A stretch of 44,744 bases of DNA, from positions 5,754,588 to 5,799,331 of the forward strand of contig BFEA01000007.1 of the NCBI GenBank assembly GCA_003427395.1. Direction: 5' to 3'. Of this stretch, positions 1 to 9,679 are shown one piece after another (position 1 is the stretch's first letter; each line of letters opens with the position of its first letter). A program made the position numbers and the translations under genes. The notes under the pieces are model-generated. The model saw only the letters and a program-made list of their open reading frames with translations, searched no databases and was not told the DNA's origin. The stretch comes from Chara braunii. Taxonomy: Eukaryota > Streptophyta > Charophyceae > Charales > Characeae.

Positions 1-709
1 CGACCGGGCGTCGTGCGCCAGGCTCAGAGGGTGAGAAGAGAAAAGGCGCGAGAAGTAGCGCAAGACGGGTCCAAGATTCAGATGATCAAGAAAGGCAAAT
101 GGGCGCGCAAAAAAGCAAGGCGGGAGAGAGAGAGAGAGAAGGAAAACAGTTACGGGGAGAGAGAAAAAGGAGGGAGAAGGGAAGGGAGGCGCGGGAGGGA
201 GCGATGCGGGGGACAGAGAGGAGAAAGCTCTGCATACGCGGCGCCGTCGACAAAAAGAAAGAAAAAGGCACCGAAACAGTTACGGCTTGCTTCTATCCTA
301 ATTCAAAAATTGAAATCACCATATCCGTGCGCAAAAGGCGACGCGGGAAAAGAAAATCCTACGCCTATTCGTATTCACGCAAAATTCCGAGAGTTTTCCC
401 CGACGCGCCCAAGAACATACACACTCGAAATGGACACTTCGAAGTTCCGCTTGTCCCGGAATTGCCAACTGCCGAGCCCAATTCCCAGTGCGCTCGCTAA
501 GGCGCACATAAATTCCCATGTATTTCCCGATTTTGCAAAAAGGAAAAACAGAACCCAGAAGTCGAAAAAGCTTTCAGAAAAAAATGAAAATGCGGCATCC
601 GAAAACAAGGAATCGAAACAGGGTCTTTCTGGGGTTGGTATGATACAAGCAAAAGAAGGGGTACGAAAGACGGCACGGGTTCAGGAAGTGGTTCGTCACA
701 TATGTGACG
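1..709. repeat. GA-rich dispersed repeat, copy 1 (possible LTR)
   Basis: The first 470 or so bases match 11067-11527 closely, and 465-698 matches about 13201-13438, so together they form one repeat unit whose second copy is interrupted. The left part is a GA-rich tract (roughly 118-190) that produces long but meaningless charged open frames. Homology between the copies stops inside a perfect 16-bp palindrome, CGTCACATATGTGACG, at 694-709. Read on the minus strand the repeat would begin TGACGAACC, which is compatible with an LTR starting in TG, and the two copies flank the first Ty3 element. The other end is not visible because the window starts inside the repeat and copy 2 abuts the gap. I see no gene here. 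Confidence 0.75.
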
Positions 710-1581
710 CGCAGGGGGTTCCAAAATTATGTGATCTCCTGATTGCATGTCATGGCGGAGGAGGAAAGAGAAGGGGGAGAACAGAGTGATGCATGAGGAA
801 CCAAACACATCCATCAGAGCTCCAGAAAGAAGCACAAGGAGTGGTAACTGAGGCGTGAATGAGATGGCGACAACATCCGTGGCAAGATCTTCGCGGCCCT
901 GTCATATGCAACCCCCTGCCCTGTAGAGATCGTCCAGGTGACGCCATCACAGTCCACCTGATCTCCGTGTGCTCTGCACCCCAACTCGTTGCTGCCCGTC
1001 GAATCAGAGCGTAGGTTGACGTCATCGTCGATGGCAGGATCTTCGTGAAGCTTACTGATTCGTGCCGATGAGGAGAGGGGGGGGGGGGTTATGTGATTGG
1101 GGCCTACCGCCTAGTTGGAATAGGCGAGTAGAGACGGTACATGGAGGGGATCTCGCGGGGATGACGGGGAGGAAGTGGGGGTAGGAAGCGATTCATCCCT
1201 TCCATCGTCACCGGGAGCTCCTCATATCGGATGATCCGGTGGAAGTGGGGGAAATGATCGCCGTTGCGGGGAAGGGAAGCGAGGTAGTCGCGATAGAAGG
1301 AGGAGAGAGTGCGAAAGAGCGCCGCTCAAAAAATCTCGAAGTGGCGGCAAGCGGGGATTGTCCCCGTGGCGACGCAGTAAACCTCTACCACGTTGCATTG
1401 CTCCCATGCAGCGCTGAACAGCAGAAGATGCCAGCAGAACGTGGGGGCAGCGGATTGAAGGGAGGTGTGGGGATGGACGGTGGCGAGTAGACGGGTAGAA
1501 TAGAAGTCGCAGAAGAGATGGGGATGGAAAGGATGGGAAGGGAAGGTGACGGGGGTACGGATCTGCTCGAGGGTGAGGAAA
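710..1581. other. Non-coding stretch downstream of Ty3 element 1
   Basis: No recognisable gene. It lies downstream of the last minus-strand frame of Ty3 element 1, so it may be that element's 3' untranslated region. It contains a run of twelve G at 1077-1088. Short frames on both strands (for example minus 1326-1733) show no domain and overlap each other in a way typical of chance. Confidence 0.5.
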
Positions 1582-3121
1582 TCAAGGGGTCGGCGGGACA
1601 GCGTCCGAGGACGAAGGCCTATCGCCCGCATTGGTACGTGGGCGAACTGGGGGACGGGTGTGGCTGGAGGAGGAGGGGGATCGGCTCCGTCTCCGTAGCG
1701 CGGTACTTGAGGTGGCGGCTGCAGGGTCGCCATCTTCGGGCTTTGGCGGCTCCGGATCCCTGGTTGGATCGTTACCGATGCGCAGGCTAGCTTGGCTGGC
1801 GAACTCTAGCTGGCGCTTCCCGGTGGTAATTTCTTCGCGCTTTCGTGCCGCTTCCGGATCTTCCGCCTCCGTTCCCGTGCGCGTCGCTTCCTCCGGCAAG
1901 GCTTCCCACTCAGACCCGGTTCCTTCTTCTTCCTCTTCCTCCTCACTCAGCTCGCCCTCGCTATGTTCACTGTAGCTTCCCTCCTCCGATGTTTCCTCGT
2001 CGTCGTCTTCTTCTTCGTCGTCGTCGTCGATCACCACTTCCTCTGCCCTCGGATAGAAGGCGTGAGGGATGATCTCGTACGGCGTCAGATACTCCTGCCA
2101 CGATGGTAGCGTATCCTCGTCCCTAGGTTCCTCCAAGCACGCAGTCCACTAAAGGTACGGGTCCAATGATCGCTCAAAAATAAGTGGAGCAGGACTGTCG
2201 TCACTCTGAAAATAGATGTCGGGCGAGAGATCGTCCGCCAATTGCACGATCGGTGCGATGAGCTCCTGCGCAATCAGGTGGCGTCGACCCGACTGTACTG
2301 ATCCGAAGAGAAAGCCAAGAAGATCTCCTTCCACATTAGTCCTCCAAGCCTGTATGATCAGCAGCTCCGGATTCTCGATCCACATGGGATGCTCGCTAGT
2401 GCCCGTCCACGTCACCTGTACTCTGGCCAAGCAGAAAGACAGCTCCTTAAACGTTTCGCGCCACAACCGCCAATGTCCAGGATTGATAAGAGGGACTGAA
2501 AGAGGCTCGACGAGAAAGAAAAAGAAGGGTGAAGATCGGATTGCCAGAAGGTGGGGAAGAAAGAGGGGAGACCAAAGATAGAGAGAGGAGCGAGGAGATG
2601 GGCGTGGTTCATTAGGGATGTGGAAAGGGGACGAGGGTTGGGATTGCAACTGGGCGCTCGTGCGGTGATCGGCGAATATTGTCTAGATCCGGTGTAAAGA
2701 TCGGGATGAGGTTATACCCTTGTCGGGCGAGGACGTGCTGCCACACGTTGGACACTTTCTCCGTCCACTCGCGCAGCGAGGTCAAGATCGCGGTATGCCA
2801 CAACAGATTGACCTAGCTTATGTCGCCGCTGAATGCCGCCACCGTGGTGACGTGGCTCGTTTTGGGACCCGCTCGCCGATGAACTGTAGTTACCTCCGCG
2901 AATATTACTGTGTGAGGACTTCCTTCGATTCGAAATGCGTTGGCGGCACAGATACCTTCGTCGCAGAAGAATCGTATCAGACGCCGAAGATCCGCATTGA
3001 GCCGAGGGTGACAAACTTGCCGAATCTCTGAGATGTGGCCACGTGGCTGCAACAGTTGTGCATCAAGAACCCGCTCCGTGATAAAACTCATGGCGAGGTG
3101 GGAGAAGAGGACGAAGGACAA
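1582..3121 (-). pseudogene. Extra ORF downstream of integrase (Ty3 element 1), function unknown
   Basis: From 2649 to 1582 there is a single minus-strand register of about 355 codons with one stop, at 2149-2151. A further open piece at 3121-2813 lies in another frame and probably belonged to the same protein. The C-terminal part is strikingly acidic, with repeated Asp/Glu runs near 1930-2040, followed by a Ser/Pro/Arg-rich tail ending near 1585. I recognise no domain. Its position after integrase is where some Ty3 elements carry an envelope-like or accessory ORF. I see no signal peptide or convincing transmembrane segment, except a short hydrophobic Phe/Leu-rich stretch near 2500-2600 that may be a frame artefact. 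It could equally be a C-terminal extension of integrase or captured host sequence. Confidence 0.5.
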
Positions 3122-4311
3122 GAGGGAGAAAGAGGGGAGAGAGTTAGATCGTCGTCGTTCTCCTCGCTTTCCGAGGAAGAAGAGGGAGGAAGATCAGAAG
3201 GAGGAAGAAAACGGAGGTAGGAGGTATGTCGTACGATGGGGACAGAGCTGTGGCTGGCACTAGCTTCAGGCGCGATGCGCACTGTGTTGGCGTCGTTGGG
3301 TCCGAGTTTGACAATGCGAAAACAGCCAGAGAACTTGGGAGCGAGTTTCCGGTCGCATGCACATTTACGTACCTGCACTAGCTCCCCTAATTTATATTGG
3401 TACTGGGGCCCAACATTTCCATTCCGGGCCTCGTAGCTACGGACATGTCTACTGTGGGCCAGTTCGGTCATCCTTTCCCTTTTCCGGGCTAGCTTCGGGA
3501 CGGCCCGTTCCATTAACTCAGTGTACCTTTTGGCCTTGGCCTTGAGAGCTGCACGCGTGTCTCTACCCCGTGCTTCGACGATTTTCGAATTACCCCGGTA
3601 ATCGACACAGGGGAGGCTATTAGTTCGAAGCTGAAAGGGGGTAAACCCTGTAGACCCCGGTGGATTCCGACGATTTGATATACGATCTCGGGCCAAGGAC
3701 GCGTGTCGTGTGCCGCTAAGTTCCTGCGAAGGGCGGTTTTAATCATACGATTGACATTCTTGTCCAACCCGTTCGATTGGGATACGCGGGGTGCCATATG
3801 TCGGAGTGTGACGCCCCTTCGCGCAAGCAGTTCTTCTACCTCACCTTTGAATTCCGACCAATTGTCGGTTAAAATTTCTTCCGTATCTAGATGGGTATAG
3901 AGGAATCGTTCGATGTACGTGGCTATTTTTGCGGTCTTTCGGGTTTTGCATACTAACTCGCTGGAAAGGACGCTCTACTTCCGTTGGTACGATCGTGTTT
4001 GGTCCCCGTATAGGGGCGCGATCAGTGGTAGAAACTAGACAGTTAGAGACACTGTACTTGACGCCATCTCGTATATTGGACCAGAATCATCGGTTCTGAT
4101 CTACAGTTCCTTCCGTGACACGTATCGCGAAATGAGTGGCCTGTTTTTCGTGAGCAGATCGGATCCAGTCATATCTCTGGAATGGATGGGGAACCGTCAA
4201 CCACGAGCCCGATCCGTCAGTTTTACGCTTTTCCAAATGACCGTTGATCCATCGATAGTCCCGAGATCTCTCGGTTGCCCTACGTCTATCGTGTTTGGTG
4301 AGGTGGCCCAA
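3088..4311 (-). pseudogene. Integrase of Ty3 element 1, frameshifted
   Basis: Integrase inserts the element cDNA into chromosomal DNA. The pieces on the minus strand are 4311-4087 (N-terminal zinc-binding part, containing IRSAHEKQATHF), about 3960-3513 (catalytic core) and 3696-3088 (basic C-terminal part with VRKCACDRKLAPKFSG, typical of the DNA-binding domain after the core). The core shows TDNWSEFKGEVEELL, whose Asp fits the second catalytic acid, and then SQSNGLDKNVNR. In the family the latter motif normally reads QSNG-x-x-E-R, so Lys sits where the catalytic Glu is expected. The first core Asp falls in a broken part. At least three frames are used, so the protein cannot be made as is. 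Confidence 0.82.
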
Positions 4312-4440
4312 TGATAATCCCGCTAATTTTGCTAATAAAATTTTATCCGTCCAAACCTCCGCTTATCGGTATTTTTCGTCGTATTCAGGGTCGTCCGTAC
4401 GGGCGGCCTCGAACCGAACCTCCGTGGGGAGCTTGTTTAT

Positions 4441-4701
4441 TCAACACAGGGGGCACCTCCATTCCTTGCTACTCGTCCGATATCGAACGCAGGCCCCGTG
4501 CGCACGGTTGACACACGTGGCACATTCTACCCAATCGACAAATCCGGTCTCGAAGGGATGACAGTCGACCCCATAAACCCGTGCAATACACGTGCAAAAA
4601 TAACAGAATTTATCGGGAAGGGTGACGAAGAAAGCGGAGGACGTGAGAGGGGCAGAATCAGTAGGAGATGAAGGGGTTGCGGAGGTGAGTGGGGTAGTCA
4701 T
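4441..4701 (-). pseudogene. PHD-type zinc finger within pol of Ty3 element 1
   Basis: This 86-codon frame has a Cys/His pattern of the C4HC3 plant-homeodomain type: CYFC near residues 33-36, a further Cys in VDC, then VECATC, RAHGAC and finally WRCPLC at the end. The aromatic residue plus ECATC before the His-Cys pair, and Trp two residues before the last Cys pair, are hallmarks of PHD fingers, which in many chromatin proteins read histone H3 tails. It lies between RNase H (ending at 4796) and the integrase zinc-binding part, all on the same strand. It is in a different register from RNase H and ends in a stop at 4441-4443. The N-terminal residues are low-complexity Ser/Thr/Pro. Ty3 elements usually carry a chromodomain at the integrase C-terminus instead. 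The domain call rests on the motif only. Confidence 0.68.
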
Positions 4702-4795
4702 GATGACAAAGGAGGAGAGATGAGACTGACTTGTGGAGGGAGTAGAACAGACAAATTAGTTCTCGTGCCACTTACTGCTTCGACAAAATCTCCAC

Positions 4796-5318
4796 TTAGC
4801 CGTACCGGGGTCCAACCTCCTGTTTAGGTTCGTTCCACGGAATCACCTCCTCATTCTTCGGAACCTTCTTAGGCCGGTGCAGCCGTGTCAGTCCGTCTGC
4901 ATTCCCGTGTCTCTCGTGCTTCCGATGACGAATGTCAAAGTCCATGCTCTGCAGCACCGTTGCCCATCGCCCGATCATGCCCGAGTAATCCTTCGACTTC
5001 TTCAGAGCCAATAGGGGCTCATGATCAGTCACCAGGGTGAATTTTCGTCCGTACAGGTAAGCACGAAAGTGACTGATTCCCCAGAGAGCCGCACAACATT
5101 CACCCGTTGGAGCTGCGTAGTTGCGCTTGCAGGCGGGCACTGATTTGGACGCACACTCTCGAGTCCGCTTGGTCCCACCTGGGCAAGGATCGCCGAAATC
5201 GCCTCTGGCTGCCAGTCAGTGATGAAAACAAAAGGTTTTTCGGGATCCGGTCTTATAAGGACCGAAGCCGAAATGAGAGCGGCCTTGAGTGTGGAAAACG
5301 CTTGATCGCATTCCGGCG
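4796..5318 (-). pseudogene. RNase H domain of Ty3 element 1
   Basis: RNase H removes the RNA strand of the RNA:DNA hybrid during reverse transcription. The first part continues the RT register after a stop near 5320 and contains FVFITDWQPEAISAILAQ, equivalent to the family's first-Asp strand. The second part, 5140-4796, is in another frame and has TGECCAALWGISHFRAYLYG (catalytic Glu helix), FTLVTDHEPLLAL (catalytic Asp in TDHxxL) and HGNADGLTRL (the N-A-D-x-L-S/T-R box). A single indel near 5145 explains the split. The frame ends at 4796, just before the PHD-finger frame. Confidence 0.88.
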
Positions 5319-5319
5319 T

Positions 5320-6417
5320 TCAGATCAACGGCTGATCCTTGCGCAACAGGTTTGTGAGGGGTCCCGCAATCGCCGTGAAGCCCTTGATAAATCTTCGGTA
5401 GTACAAGGCTAGGCCCAAAAAGGCGCGAACTTGCGTGATAGTCGTAGGCACCGGCGCGTCCCTGACAGCTGCCACCTTCTGCGGTTCCGGTTGGAGTCCC
5501 TTGTCTGTCACCACGTACCCTAGGAAGGAAATGGTGGTGAGGAAAAACTGACACTTCTCAAGCGCCACCTTGAAGCCCGCATCTCGTAACGCGTGTAGTG
5601 CCTATTCGATGTGCTGCACGTGTCCCTCGTAGGAACTCGAGTACACCAAGATGTCATCCATGTACACGATCACGCAGTAGTTGATGATGCTCTGTGCCAA
5701 ACGAGTCTTCCGTACAAAATTCTGAAAAGTCATGTTCATGGCCCGCTGAAAGGTCGCGGGGGCATTACAGATACCCATCGGACATCGAATCCACTGCCAC
5801 GTACCCTCGAAAAGTACAAACGCCGTTTTCGAACGATCTTCTTCTCGAACAAGAAGATGATGGAACCCATGGCGGACATCAAACTTGCTGAAAAATCGAG
5901 CACTCCCAATCAAATCCAACAATTCATCAATCCGGGGAAGAGGGTACACATCTTTAATTGTGATATCATTCAATTTTCGATAATCAATACAAATACGAAT
6001 CCCTCCGTCTTTTTTAGGCACGATCACTACAGGAAAAAACCATGGATCTATAACGGGTTCGATCCATCCATTAGCTTCGAACTCCTTAATCCGCTGAAAA
6101 GCAGCCGCTCTTTGAGCTGGTGAGTATCGGTAGGGAGCGCAGCTAATGGGCGGATGATCTCCCGTGAGAATGGCATGCTCGATCACATTAGTTAAGCCGA
6201 TGTCGTTATCGTGTATGCTCAATACTTCTGCTTAGCCATTTAACACACGAATTAACGATTTTTGAAGTTCTGCGGGAACGTGACTCAGGAGGGGGATTGT
6301 CGATTCCCCGGGAATCTTGAGGGGCATATCGACCCAATCAATCGGCCGTTCCCGCCGTTCACCGACACTAGAGAAAACGGAACTACTGGTGCGAACAAAG
6401 AAGACAGTTGCTATCAT
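5320..6417 (-). pseudogene. Reverse transcriptase of Ty3 element 1
   Basis: RNA-dependent DNA polymerase. The visible RT motifs, in order on the minus strand, are WFFPVVIVPKKDGGIRICID, YRKLNDITIKDVYPLP, FSKFDVRHGFHHLLV, CPMGICNAPATFQRAMN and the catalytic VIVYMDDILVYS, with YMDD encoded at 5653-5664. Next come the thumb and connection (FLGYVVTDKGLQP, VRAFLGLALYYRRFI). The register is continuous from the protease, broken only by in-frame stops near 6229 and 5599 and one at 5320. Active-site residues are intact, so inactivation is by stops rather than catalytic mutation. Confidence 0.92.
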
Positions 6418-7122
6418 CTAGGACTCAGCGGGGCTAATCATCTCCGTTTCTTTAGTTTCAGCGTCGGTCTCTAAACCAACCGAGGTCGGTTCTACAATTA
6501 GCCCTGTTAGATCCGTCATTTCTTTCATCAGATTAAGTATGTCACTTACTGGTGCTTCCGCCTCTTGTTTAATCAAGGCGATGGTGGCGGCTGTCGTTAG
6601 TAACGATCCGGGCGGAAAAACAGAGACATCCAAATACTGTTCCGTTTGTTGATAACGCGTTCGTAAGGAAAGAGTTCCCTCGTATAAGGTGCGAGGGGGT
6701 TCCAAATCATCAGCCAGGTCGGAAACTTGTAATAGGGGTTCCCTGAGGAGGACTGAAGGACTGACCTGGATTGTTAGAGGCGTGAAGGCACTGTCTTTGG
6801 CACCCACGTAGAAGCTTCGAGCAGCGTCGGGGCACACTTGAAATTCTTCGGGTGTTTCATGTTCGAAAAGTTCAACCAGGGGCTTCCATTCATCTTCGCT
6901 AGGCAGCTCTTCTTCGTATTCTTGTTCCCTGATTCCATCACTAATGTCCGAGGGAGAGCACTCCTTAGGATCAATGCATCGAATCATCCCAATTTGGGCC
7001 GAGTTAGGGACCCGTTTTATCGTTCGGGTGAAAACTCGCAAAGGGACCGTTTGAGGCTTTCCCCCAATTTGCTTGAGCACCAATTGTCTCGAGTCGAAAT
7101 GCAGACGTGTGCCTACTGCCAT
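6418..7122 (-). pseudogene. Protease-RT linker segment of Ty3 element 1
   Basis: 235 codons continue the protease register after one stop at 7126-7128 and end at a stop at 6418-6420, after which the RT register continues. The N-terminus (GTRLHFDSRQLVLKQIGG) resembles the segment after the protease flap in related elements. The rest is acidic and lacks a recognised domain; it probably forms the linker between protease and RT. It is longer than the usual Ty3 linker and might include an insertion specific to this family. Confidence 0.6.
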
Positions 7123-7125
7123 CGC

Positions 7126-7509
7126 CTAAGGTAATCCCAATAACACTGAATAGGAACGTACATCTATTACGAGCGCGTTAACAAGGACGTGTACTCGCCC
7201 GACTTTTACAGCCACGTTCTCGATAATGCCTACGATGTTCATTGCCTCCTCGTCGACAGAGATATAATTGTCTTTGCCAGATTGAGGAAGAATGGATCCC
7301 AGTCGTCCCGTCTTTTTTACAGTATCCAATGATATGGCCACGGCGGAAGACCCTGTGTCAATAAGAGCATTAAACGGCTTGCCCCAAACTTCACAGTCAC
7401 ATTCCGCACTTTTCCACAATACCGGCCGAGCTCGTACGAAGTGGTCTTTTTCTGCTAAAGAGATCGCTGCTATACGTGCGGCTTCGGGTTCCGGTTCTTT
7501 TGTGTGCAA
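7126..7509 (-). pseudogene. Retroviral-type aspartic protease of Ty3 element 1
   Basis: This protease cleaves the Gag-Pol polyprotein. The active-site motif NALIDTGSSAVAIS contains the catalytic Asp-Thr-Gly (DTGSS at 7345-7359), and the domain ends in YSVLLGLP, the usual hydrophobic-GLP end of these proteases. A stop at 7126-7128 follows directly. The frame overlaps the end of gag by 113 bases in another register, so expression would need ribosomal frameshifting or the overlap reflects an indel. Confidence 0.9.
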
Positions 7510-8841
7510 CTTCCTCGCTTTCTTCTTTCTTCTTCAACATCCGTTGTATGCGTTGATAGGTGAAAGACTTTTGATTTTTCTGGCAATGTTGTAGAAGCTT
7601 ATTGTTCGCCACTTCAGATATGGTGAGCAGATGTCCCATTGGGATGGGCATGCGAATATCTAGTTGCTTGAGCGTTTTCAGTACATCAATGTCTCCTGTC
7701 CGAAATTGTGGTCCAGGATTGGATTTGCGATCGACCCACTCGAGATCATCCGGGACCGATCGGATTGCTCCGATTATACCTGCAAGATGAAGATATTCGA
7801 GTGGATCGACTATGTCAGCAGCGTCAGAGGAGGAAGCTCCTGATGTCGACGCCATTGTCGTCGCAGGGGAAGGCTGCTCTGGGGCATATGCCACGAGTTT
7901 TCTTCCTTGATCCGTATCCATTAAAGTGGCCACTCGTCCTTGATTAAGGGCGACGGGGGCCGCTGTAGGGGGAGGCTGATTTCGTTTCGGCTGCGGGCAG
8001 TCACGGGCGAAATGCTCGGGTTGTTTGCAGTTAAAGCATTCGATCTTCCCTGCTGGATTAGCTAGATGAGGGAACTGGGGCGCGAACCCTGGAGCAGGTG
8101 GGGCAGGTAAGAGCGGAAACGATGTAGGGGCAGGCCGAGCAGGTGCCGGGTTAGGCTTAATGAGTCGGCTCATTATCTGTTCCATTCGTTCCATATGAGC
8201 GGCCTGCATTTGGATCAAGTTGCTCATCCATTCAGACTGCTTGGTAGTGGCCGTATGGATCATCTGGGCAAGGTGCAGGTTGGTTACGGCCGGCGAAGGG
8301 GGTTCAGATGAGATTCCACTTCTAACGGCTGCGATCGATTGATTCACCGGGGGAGCGGGAGGAGAACCAGTCGGGATGTCGGAAACGATCCCACCTGGAA
8401 GGTCATGGATGGGGCGAGGATAAAACCGTTCGACCTCCAGCAACCATGATCGCCTTTTGGCCGTTACATCTCGTATGGTATCTGTAATGTCTTTATCTCC
8501 CTGGCTGATATATTTTTTTATATCAGCCAGATCCAGTTCCAATGCTTTGGTGATGATAACCGATAACTGGTGCGTTTTTGACGGAACCTTTTTCTGTAAT
8601 TTCCCTTTCAGTGTCGGACTTCGTAGGTGGTCGATGAACAAATCTCGAGCGGATGAGCTTCGATAGCTTCTAGCCATGCCTCGGGATGGGTACGGTTGGG
8701 GAAGAAGGGGAAGGGGTCAGGGATGCTAACGATCACCCTATTACCATCCACCATTGGTACTGCGGGTGCAGCCGCACTAGACTGAGACCTGGTCACTGGG
8801 CGATCCCGACGAGCTAGTTGAGGGCCTCTCCTACCTCTCAC
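7397..8841 (-). pseudogene. Gag of Ty3 element 1 with CCHC zinc knuckle
   Basis: Gag forms the virus-like particle and binds element RNA. The N-terminal part (8841-8608) has a Ser/Arg/Ala-rich start, then VSIPDPFPFFPNRTHPEAWL. One indel near 8655 shifts to the frame 8677-7397, which continues with ARDLFIDHLRSPTLKGKL, a capsid-like helical part. A Pro/Ala-rich linker precedes a canonical nucleocapsid knuckle, CFNCKQPEHFARDC (C-x2-C-x4-H-x4-C), at 7997-8038. After the knuckle the frame runs on for about 200 residues and overlaps protease. Met at 8841 lies 36 bases after the putative primer-binding site, which supports it as the start. Confidence 0.88.
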
Positions 8842-8877
8842 TAGTTCGACTTACTATTATCAGAACCGACACGTGTC

Positions 8878-8890
8878 GGCTCCGATACCA
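8878..8890 (-). promoter_or_regulatory. Putative tRNA-Met(i)-type primer binding site
   Basis: On the minus strand the bases read TGGTATCGGAGCC. Plant LTR elements commonly use TGGTATCAGAGC, complementary to the 3' end of initiator tRNA-Met; this copy differs at one inner position. It lies 36 bases upstream of the gag start, as expected. The 5' LTR would then begin just to its right on the plus map, at about 8902, where the plus sequence starts TGTATTGTCC. A similar site occurs at 20967-20977. Confidence 0.6.
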
Positions 8891-9256
8891 ACCTCACGCC
8901 CTGTATTGTCCTCCGTTCGGAGTGTTAGGCATGCGGAAAGAGGCCCAGAAAAAACAGCAAGATGGGGTGTGCCAAGGATTTTTGAAAATTGAGTGTGGGG
9001 ACATATATGGAACTGAAATCCCCCGTGTTGGTCCGATGGAGCAAGTCGATTGCTTTCGCGCGTCGTGGGATGCGCGCGCGGGCACGGCGCGGAAAGAGAA
9101 CGATTCAAATTCAATCCAAAAAGTACTGTCAAGCTTCCCACCGGGCTACAGCCCGTCGTTTAGAACGGAAAGGCTTTGGCACGCTTCGCGTGTCTCGTTT
9201 TCGTATCAAATCTCGTCGTCGTTCACTGGTCAGTTCCGAGTCTGACGTGGATGGTC
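8891..9256. other. Possible 5' LTR or leader of Ty3 element 1
   Basis: This lies immediately upstream of the putative primer site on the minus strand, where the 5' LTR is expected. I found no second copy at the other end of the element, so the LTR assignment is unproven. Open frames here (for example minus 8860-9141) show no domain. Confidence 0.35.
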
Positions 9257-9679
9257 TCAGCCGCGTGACCCTTTCTTTATGCTCGTCTTCACACGGTAGT
9301 GGAAACCCTTGGACTCGTAGCGCTCAAAACGCTGACATTCGGTGCACATAGTGCGCGGCCAGTGAGGTTCTACTGTCGTCCACGGGATGACGATCAACTC
9401 ATTGAATGGCAACAATACTGAGTAAGGTGGGAAGTGTGTATCGATAATGACAAACCCAGCCTCTACAAACCCTGAACAGCGGTTGGCCGGAGGGAAGTAA
9501 TATCGCCCGCCGATTTGTGAGACAACTTCTCGTACGTCCCACTCACATACACGTGTCCTTCCCTCGTTATACGGAAAAGGCCGTGTTGGGAAGGGAGGTA
9601 CGGAAGGCTGGTGCCCGATCGGAGGGTACTGGTCAGTCCACATGTCGGTCAATTGTAAGGATCTTGCGTCGTCATCCAA
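9257..9679 (-). CDS. Unidentified 140-residue ORF upstream of gag
   Basis: An uninterrupted minus-strand frame of 140 codons with a normal amino-acid mix, unlike the low-complexity frames nearby. It begins MDDDARSLQLTDMW, contains VSQIGGRYYFPPANRCSGFV and a hydrophobic FNELIVIPWTT segment, and ends with a C-x2-C pair in TMCTECQRFERY and a basic tail. I recognise no family. It lies beyond the putative primer site of Ty3 element 1, so it is either an ORF in the element's long terminal or leader region or a fragment of an unrelated gene. The CxxC could be half of a zinc site. No second copy was noticed in the window. Confidence 0.35.
   Translation of the reverse strand: MDDDARSLQLTDMWTDQYPPIGHQPSVPPFPTRPFPYNEGRTRVCEWDVREVVSQIGGRYYFPPANRCSGFVEAGFVIIDTHFPPYSVLLPFNELIVIPWTTVEPHWPRTMCTECQRFERYESKGFHYRVKTSIKKGSRG

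Larger units (their letters stand above)
1582..8890 (-). mobile_element. Ty3/gypsy LTR retrotransposon 1, degenerate, with PHD finger and extra ORF
   Basis: Read on the minus strand, the order is primer-site-like sequence, gag with zinc knuckle, aspartic protease, reverse transcriptase, RNase H, PHD-type zinc finger, integrase and a further ORF with an acidic tail. The protease-RT-RNase H-integrase order identifies Ty3/gypsy (Metaviridae) rather than copia. From 7509 down to about 5140 the pol frame is one register, interrupted only by in-frame stops at about 7126, 6418, 6229 and 5599 and one near 5320. Frame changes occur near 8655, near 5145 and repeatedly through the integrase. It is therefore a dead copy of moderate age. 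LTRs were not securely delimited; the candidates are sequence right of 8891 or the repeat at 1-698 and 11067-13438. Confidence 0.88.

Noticed and set aside
13-789. 258-residue plus-strand frame at the window start
   Set aside because: A GA-rich repeat translated into Arg/Glu/Lys; the same repeat recurs at 11067 with the frame broken, and no domain is present.
6050-6070. GGTTCGATCC resembling a tRNA B box
   Set aside because: Lies in the RT coding frame of Ty3 element 1 and no tRNA fold surrounds it.
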